Assembly: GCA_011364985.1 (NCBI GenBank)
Contig: RDOC01000003.1
Location: 62,001 to 126,000 of the forward strand
Source of the DNA: Candidatus Thorarchaeota archaeon
Lineage (GTDB): Archaea > Asgardarchaeota > Thorarchaeia > Thorarchaeales > Thorarchaeaceae
Direction: 5' to 3'
Length of the DNA: 64,000 bases
Part shown: positions 58,921 to 64,000 of the stretch, piece after piece
Layout: each line of letters starts with the position of its first letter
Numbering within the stretch: the stretch's first letter is position 1
The notes under the pieces: generated by a model
Seen by the model: the letters and a program-made list of their open reading frames with translations, nothing else
Database searches by the model: none
What the model was told of the DNA's origin: nothing
Translations under genes and position numbers: made by a program

Positions 58921-59268
58921 TTAGATATTGATTTCTATGCCTACGGCCCTTCGAATCAATTCTTTCAATACAGTCTCGTAAGTCCCTCTCGAACCGGTCC
59001 TGTCCGGGATTAGCAAAATAACGGGGACCGGAGCTGCGGATAGCTCAATTATGGTATCCTCAACAGGTTTTGCCAAGAATTCTGTTATGATTATGAGCCC
59101 GGTTGTTGGGTCGCGAAAATGTCTAACAAGCATTTCACGAGTTTCGTCGGGGGATTTGCAGATATATGCGTCCTTTGCACCTGCCATCTGAAAGCCAGTT
59201 ACTGTGTCGTTGTCCCCAATTACAACAATTTTGTTACTGACCATATTAGCATCTCCTTGGGTCGACAC
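58921..59268 (-). CDS. atpF: V/A-type ATP synthase subunit F
   Basis: VIGDNDTVTGFQMAGAKDAYI; adjacent to atpA. Confidence 0.88.
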   Translation of the reverse strand: MSTQGDANMVSNKIVVIGDNDTVTGFQMAGAKDAYICKSPDETREMLVRHFRDPTTGLIIITEFLAKPVEDTIIELSAAPVPVILLIPDRTGSRGTYETVLKELIRRAVGIEINI

Positions 59269-59351
59269 CCCGTCCGATTCATCTCGTTGCGGTGGTGCTT
59301 AAGATGTGTGCTAAATAAGGTTTGCATCCAGTCTTGAATCATACTGGACTG

Positions 59352-59843
59352 TCAACGCGATTCAGTGAATTGAGCAATGATTTCATCATCTCCGATTATT
59401 GTCCAGCAGTAGTGGCATTTCAGTGAAACTGGTTCCTTTGTAGTCACCTTATACTTGGGGGTAATGGGCTCGCGCTCCTTGTTTGTGACGCATCGCTGGT
59501 TGGGGCATGTTATAACATCAACGATAGTTTCCGGAAGCTGCACATGATTCTTTTTCGTAACCTTGCCATCCTCGATTAGATTGATGGTTGCTTCAGGAGC
59601 AACAAGCGCAATTCTGGCAACTTCTCGCTCCTCAAGAAGACGCTTCTCAAGCTTGACAATGTCCTTCCGCCCAATCTTTGAACTAGTGATATTCATTGCA
59701 ATTGTGATTACGCTTCCTTCTCTACCAGTAATGCCAAGTATCTTGAGAACATCAAGCGCATGGCCAGCCCTTATGTGGTCAATAACTGTTCCTGCATCGA
59801 TCTTGACGACTCTGATTCCTTCAACCTTCTGTCGCTCATCCAT
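59352..59843 (-). CDS. pyrI: Aspartate carbamoyltransferase regulatory subunit
   Basis: VIDHIRAGHALDVLKILGI; CPNQRCVTNKE...KCHYC zinc domain. Confidence 0.93.
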   Translation of the reverse strand: MDERQKVEGIRVVKIDAGTVIDHIRAGHALDVLKILGITGREGSVITIAMNITSSKIGRKDIVKLEKRLLEEREVARIALVAPEATINLIEDGKVTKKNHVQLPETIVDVITCPNQRCVTNKEREPITPKYKVTTKEPVSLKCHYCWTIIGDDEIIAQFTESR

Positions 59844-59969
59844 TGATATCATCTGGGTGACAGGCAAGATGAAAATCAGTTTTATCCCTTGTGTCAAGTA
59901 TCTTGGAACTCCTTCGAAGCGAAGCTTGATATGGAGAACCATCCTGAAGCTTCCAAGTCAACATGGTGA

Positions 59970-61319
59970 TTGCCATTGGTTCTAGAAGGTCTAGGAAAAT
60001 CACTCAACTCTGCTCTAAAAAGACTCTTTGGAGCTGCTGTTATCGACGAAGATCTTGTCAAGGAATTGGCTAAAGACATCCAGCGCGCCCTGCTAGTGGC
60101 GGATGTCGATGTCAATCTTGTCATGGCAATCACAAAAAGAGTGGAGGAACAAGCTCTAGATGAGTCTCTACCAAGGGGTGTTTCACGAAGAGAGCATATC
60201 GTCAAGGTGGTTTGGGACACGCTCGCATGTTTTCTGGGCGAAAAAGCTGTTCCTCTCGTCATTGACCCAGGAAAACCAAATCTTGTAATGATGGTTGGGA
60301 TTCAAGGGTCGGGAAAGACAACGACTATCGGCAAACTTGCTCGTTACTACCAGAAACGTGGTATCAAGACCGGCGTGATATGTGCGGACAATTTCAGACC
60401 AGGAGCCTACAACCAGCTCAAACAGCTGGCCGAGAAGTCGAGTATTCCATTTTATGGAGATGAGGAACAAAAGGATGCCGTCAATCTAGCCAAGAAAGGG
60501 TTCGATGAGATGCGCAAGAAAGGCATCGAACTCATTCTGCTTGATACTTCTGGAAGACATCGAGAAGAAAAGGGTCTGATTAAGGAGATGAGAGATATCT
60601 CCAGATCAGTAAAACCCAAGGAGATCGTGATGGTTATTGATGGAACTCTTGGACAACAAGCAGGTGTCCAAGCAGCCGCCTTTAAGGAAGCGACGGATAT
60701 TGGGTCAATTATCGTAACAAAGCTAGATGGAAGTGCGAAGGGTGGTGGAGCTCTCTCTGCTGTTGCTGCAACTGGTGCACCTATCAAATTCATTGGCACT
60801 GGAGAATCGATGGATGCGATTGAACCATTCAATCCGACGAAATTCGCCGGGCGCCTTTTGGGTATGTCAGATATCCGTGGCCTCATTGACAAAGTGAGAG
60901 AAGCCCAAATCGATGTAGACGAAGATGTTACAATGCGTTTTATGAAAGGGCAGTTCTCACTAAACGACATGATGGTACAGCTGAAACAACTCAAGAAGAT
61001 GGGACCCATTGGGAAAGTAATGGAAATGCTTGGCCTGCAATACAAACTTCCGGATAATATGGCAGAAGTTCAGGAGGAGAATATGAAACGATGGGAAGTC
61101 ATCATGAACTCGATGACCAAGGAAGAGCGTGACAATCCAAAGATTATCAAATCTTCTCGTATTTCAAGAATTGCACAAGGCTCTGGAACAAGTTCAAGGG
61201 ATGTCCGTGACATGCTGAAGCAACATCAACAGATGCAGAAGATGATGAAACACATCGGAAAGCAACGCCGCGGAAGAAGAGGCGGTATTCCGGGTATTCC
61301 AGGACTGCCAGGGATGTAG
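59970..61319 (+). CDS. srp54: Signal recognition particle 54 kDa protein
   Basis: GIQGSGKTTTIGKLA, CADNFRPGAYNQL, DTSGRHREEK, TKLDGSAKGGGALS; Met-rich M domain. Confidence 0.96.
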   Translation: MPLVLEGLGKSLNSALKRLFGAAVIDEDLVKELAKDIQRALLVADVDVNLVMAITKRVEEQALDESLPRGVSRREHIVKVVWDTLACFLGEKAVPLVIDPGKPNLVMMVGIQGSGKTTTIGKLARYYQKRGIKTGVICADNFRPGAYNQLKQLAEKSSIPFYGDEEQKDAVNLAKKGFDEMRKKGIELILLDTSGRHREEKGLIKEMRDISRSVKPKEIVMVIDGTLGQQAGVQAAAFKEATDIGSIIVTKLDGSAKGGGALSAVAATGAPIKFIGTGESMDAIEPFNPTKFAGRLLGMSDIRGLIDKVREAQIDVDEDVTMRFMKGQFSLNDMMVQLKQLKKMGPIGKVMEMLGLQYKLPDNMAEVQEENMKRWEVIMNSMTKEERDNPKIIKSSRISRIAQGSGTSSRDVRDMLKQHQQMQKMMKHIGKQRRGRRGGIPGIPGLPGM

Positions 61320-61352
61320 ACTCTCTAAATATAGAGGAGTTCCTGAGCTGCC

Positions 61353-61937
61353 ATGCGCCGGTTCCTAATCGGCTTTGAGAAGTTTCCGATCAAACTGGAG
61401 GATGTAAGGAGCGGAACAAACTCACCGCAGGTGATAACGGCCAGTAGATGTGTCAATGTTGGACTTTTTCTATCAGGCAATATGCGGAGAAACGTAGAGA
61501 TTGTCATATCGATCGGAAAGGGAAGTGATCTTGAAGTGATATCATTTCCAGGATGGCAGCTCAGACGTGTTTCCCCAGACGAACGATCAATCGCCTATTT
61601 TCTTTTGAAAGCATTATACGAGCTACAGAACATGAATGAAGAGGAAATGGTGGAAATGCCTAACGGCATCATTTTAATGAAGACCAATGTTGATTCATTG
61701 ATTGAAAGCTGGGATAGTCTGGAGGTGTTCCTAGCTACAACGAATGCCGAGTGGAAAACGATGGAAGAAGCAATGGAACATGCTGTATACATCTTCCCTA
61801 CAAGTGATAGGCTGTACTTTGACCAGTGCAATATCAATATGCAGCCGATTTGGAAACCAGCCTATCCGGAGAGATTTATTCTAGACATAAACATGGTCCA
61901 AGATAGAAGACTTGGATGCATTGGGAAATCTTCATAA
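61353..61937 (+). CDS. TrmY-like SPOUT methyltransferase (tRNA pseudouridine-54 N1)
   Basis: RCVNVGLFLSGNMRRNVEIVISI...LRRVSPDERSIAYFLLKAL. Confidence 0.8.
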   Translation: MRRFLIGFEKFPIKLEDVRSGTNSPQVITASRCVNVGLFLSGNMRRNVEIVISIGKGSDLEVISFPGWQLRRVSPDERSIAYFLLKALYELQNMNEEEMVEMPNGIILMKTNVDSLIESWDSLEVFLATTNAEWKTMEEAMEHAVYIFPTSDRLYFDQCNINMQPIWKPAYPERFILDINMVQDRRLGCIGKSS

Positions 61938-61987
61938 TATCATCTTCCAAATCCCTTCTGGTAGACATGAATTGGAAGTGAATTCCC

Positions 61988-63166
61988 GTGCCTACGAACG
62001 TTTCCCCAGAATTCGATAAACAGAGGCAAATCTACGAGGACACTGAAGACCTCACCCAGAGGATAGCAGAACTAGAGAAGCTTCTTGCTCTTGCGCCCAA
62101 TCACAAGGGCGCAGAACGAATGAGAGGCGACTATAGAAAGAAGTTGGCCCAACTAAAGGCGAAACTTGAGAAGCAACGAGAACAAGATCGGATTCGAAAG
62201 AGTGGAGGCGCCCAAGAGGAGGGAGTTGTAAGGAAGGAGGGTGCAGGGCAAGTATGTCTGATTGGGATCACAAACAGTGGAAAATCGTCTCTAATCAACG
62301 CAGTAACTACTGCAGAACTAGAGGTAGGCGATTATCCCTTTACTACACCAATCCCAACGCCTGCAATGTTAGCTCTACAAGACATCAATATTCAGCTTGT
62401 TGAATTGCCGGGTGTCTTTGAAGGAAGCCATGAGGCGGGAATAGGAAGACAGGCCCTATCGGTCTCCAGAAACACAGACTGCATTGCTCTTGTGATTGAC
62501 CTCTCACAGGACATAGATAGTCAAATGGAGATCATACTAAGTGAATTGAACAAGGCAAGAATTAGATTAAACAAAGAGAAATCTGCAGTTAGAATCGAGC
62601 GGGTAGGACTCGGTGGGCATATGATCTATGGTGCACAGAACTACCAAGGTAATATCGATGAGGTGAAGGAATATCTAAGCGCAAGAAGAATAGCAAACAT
62701 CATTGTGCGCTTCCAAAGAGAGACGACCTTCCAGCAGTTTGTCGATGCAATGGACGCAAGTGTCGCCTATGTTCGTGCATTAATCGTTGCAACAAAGGGA
62801 GATGTTCCGGGTTCGGAAAGCCGTTTTAAGGAACTGGAAGAAAAGTACGGAAATAGGTTTGATATTGTTCCCACTTCAGTCAGGCAGAATGAGAATCTTG
62901 ATGGTATGAGTTGGGCGCTCTACGATCATCTAGATATCCTGAGAGTCTATACAAAGATACCCGGCAAGAAGCGGGAAGATAGACCAATAGTCCTGCCTGA
63001 AGGGTCCGTTGTTGAGGATGCTGCAAGCAAAGTTCACAAGGAGCTATTTGTGGAAAGATTTCGAAGTGCGACCATCATCAGAGAGAACGACAAGATAAAA
63101 CGTAGGCAGGTGGGACTCAATTACCCACTTCAAGATGGAGATATAATTCAGCTAGCTCATCGCTAG
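61988..63166 (+). CDS. DRG/Obg-like GTPase with TGS domain
   Basis: GITNSGKSSLINAVT, VELPGVFEGSHE, C-terminal TGS. Confidence 0.9.
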   Translation: MPTNVSPEFDKQRQIYEDTEDLTQRIAELEKLLALAPNHKGAERMRGDYRKKLAQLKAKLEKQREQDRIRKSGGAQEEGVVRKEGAGQVCLIGITNSGKSSLINAVTTAELEVGDYPFTTPIPTPAMLALQDINIQLVELPGVFEGSHEAGIGRQALSVSRNTDCIALVIDLSQDIDSQMEIILSELNKARIRLNKEKSAVRIERVGLGGHMIYGAQNYQGNIDEVKEYLSARRIANIIVRFQRETTFQQFVDAMDASVAYVRALIVATKGDVPGSESRFKELEEKYGNRFDIVPTSVRQNENLDGMSWALYDHLDILRVYTKIPGKKREDRPIVLPEGSVVEDAASKVHKELFVERFRSATIIRENDKIKRRQVGLNYPLQDGDIIQLAHR

Positions 63167-63193
63167 TCAATCCCCTCCATGAGGTGAAATTCA

Positions 63194-63931
63194 TTGACTA
63201 AATTGGACAATGTCACTGTGATTCTTGTCGAACCCAAATCCCCGGGAAATGCGGGCTTTGCTGCAAGAGTGATTTCCAATTTTGGAGTCAATAGGCTGAG
63301 AATCGTGGGAGAAGACCCCAGACATGAAAGCCAGGCACAAATCTTCTCGGTTCACGCTCATGACCTTCTTGAGTCTGCTGGCATTTTTCCGGACCTGAGC
63401 AGTGCAATACAGGACATGCATGCAGCATGGGCAGCAACCGCCAGATCGGGCCGAAACCATAGCGTCACTAGGGCACTGGTTCCACTTGAGAAGTTGCCAA
63501 ATCCATTAACAATGGAGGGGAATGTGGCTATTGTATTTGGAAGAGAGGATATTGGACTTACCAATGAAGAGATTCTGCTCTGTGATTTGGCCTTTACTAT
63601 TCCAGTGGCTCCAAGCTATCCCAGCATGAATCTCAGTCACGCAGTAGCCGTTGTGCTATACCATCTTTATTCGGCATATGCACCTGAGGAGAGGAAGGAA
63701 CCTACTGAAGCAAAGCCAGCTACTAGAAAAGAACGAGAGATTGTTTACAAGTTCTTTGATGAAATCGTAGACAGACTCACAATCAAGGACTTCAGGAAGC
63801 CCATTGCAAAGCAGGTATTTCGGAACCTCTTGGGCAGATCCTATATGACAGGAAGAGAAGTGATGACGCTGACCGGAGTGGTTCGAAAGGTCATGGAGCA
63901 AATTGATGAGAATCCTGAGAAAGAAGAATGA
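63194..63931 (+). CDS. TrmJ-type SPOUT RNA methyltransferase
   Basis: VTVILVEPKSPGNAGFAARVISNFGVNRLRIV; IVFGREDIGLTNEE; NLSHAVAVVLY. Confidence 0.9.
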   Translation: MTKLDNVTVILVEPKSPGNAGFAARVISNFGVNRLRIVGEDPRHESQAQIFSVHAHDLLESAGIFPDLSSAIQDMHAAWAATARSGRNHSVTRALVPLEKLPNPLTMEGNVAIVFGREDIGLTNEEILLCDLAFTIPVAPSYPSMNLSHAVAVVLYHLYSAYAPEERKEPTEAKPATRKEREIVYKFFDEIVDRLTIKDFRKPIAKQVFRNLLGRSYMTGREVMTLTGVVRKVMEQIDENPEKEE

Positions 63932-64000
63932 GATTCCTAATATGCACTAATGTATAGGATTAGTTGATGGCGAAGTGGCTCGGTTGAAGGCAAATGCACT

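Noticed and set aside
1-64000. CRISPR arrays, IS elements, prophage or defence islands
   Set aside because: No regularly spaced repeats, transposases, integrases or phage structural genes seen; the window is mostly conserved housekeeping content.

Overview
This 64 kb window is archaeal chromosome, about 45% GC by eye, densely coding, with no rRNA, CRISPR array or recognisable transposon. Gene content suggests an Asgard-type archaeon, possibly Thorarchaeia-like; that placement is inference. Informational blocks: aIF6-L18Ae-prefoldin-FtsY; FtsZ-SecE-Spt5-L11-L1-L10-L12; Top6A/B-Dim2-Rio1-aIF1A-NMD3; aIF2beta-RPA2-FEN1; Zn-ribbon-EF1B-CDC48; Hef; V/A-ATPase F/A/B; SRP54-TrmY-DRG GTPase-TrmJ. Interspersed metabolic genes include argF, pfkB, thiL, gcvPA/PB, AOR, deoC, a PAPS-reductase-like protein and GlmU-like and RibL-like nucleotidyltransferases. 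There are four tRNA genes, and three of them (Arg-TCT, Thr-CGT, Leu-GAG) carry insertions at non-canonical positions. Best leads: (1) a non-coding-rich stretch at 13.4-15.8 kb with an orphan ~210-nt structured RNA candidate and a decayed tRNA-Leu 3' end that brackets a PrcB-like gene; (2) a giant DOMON/FKBP/Ig/ribophorin-I-like membrane protein divergent from an Alg7-type GlcNAc-1-P transferase; (3) a zinc finger inserted into the Spt5 NGN domain; (4) an inverted repeat touching the L11 ribosome-binding site; (5) three genes whose conserved N-termini lie upstream of any ATG/GTG/TTG start. No database or folding search was run; all calls come from reading the sequence and the supplied ORFs.
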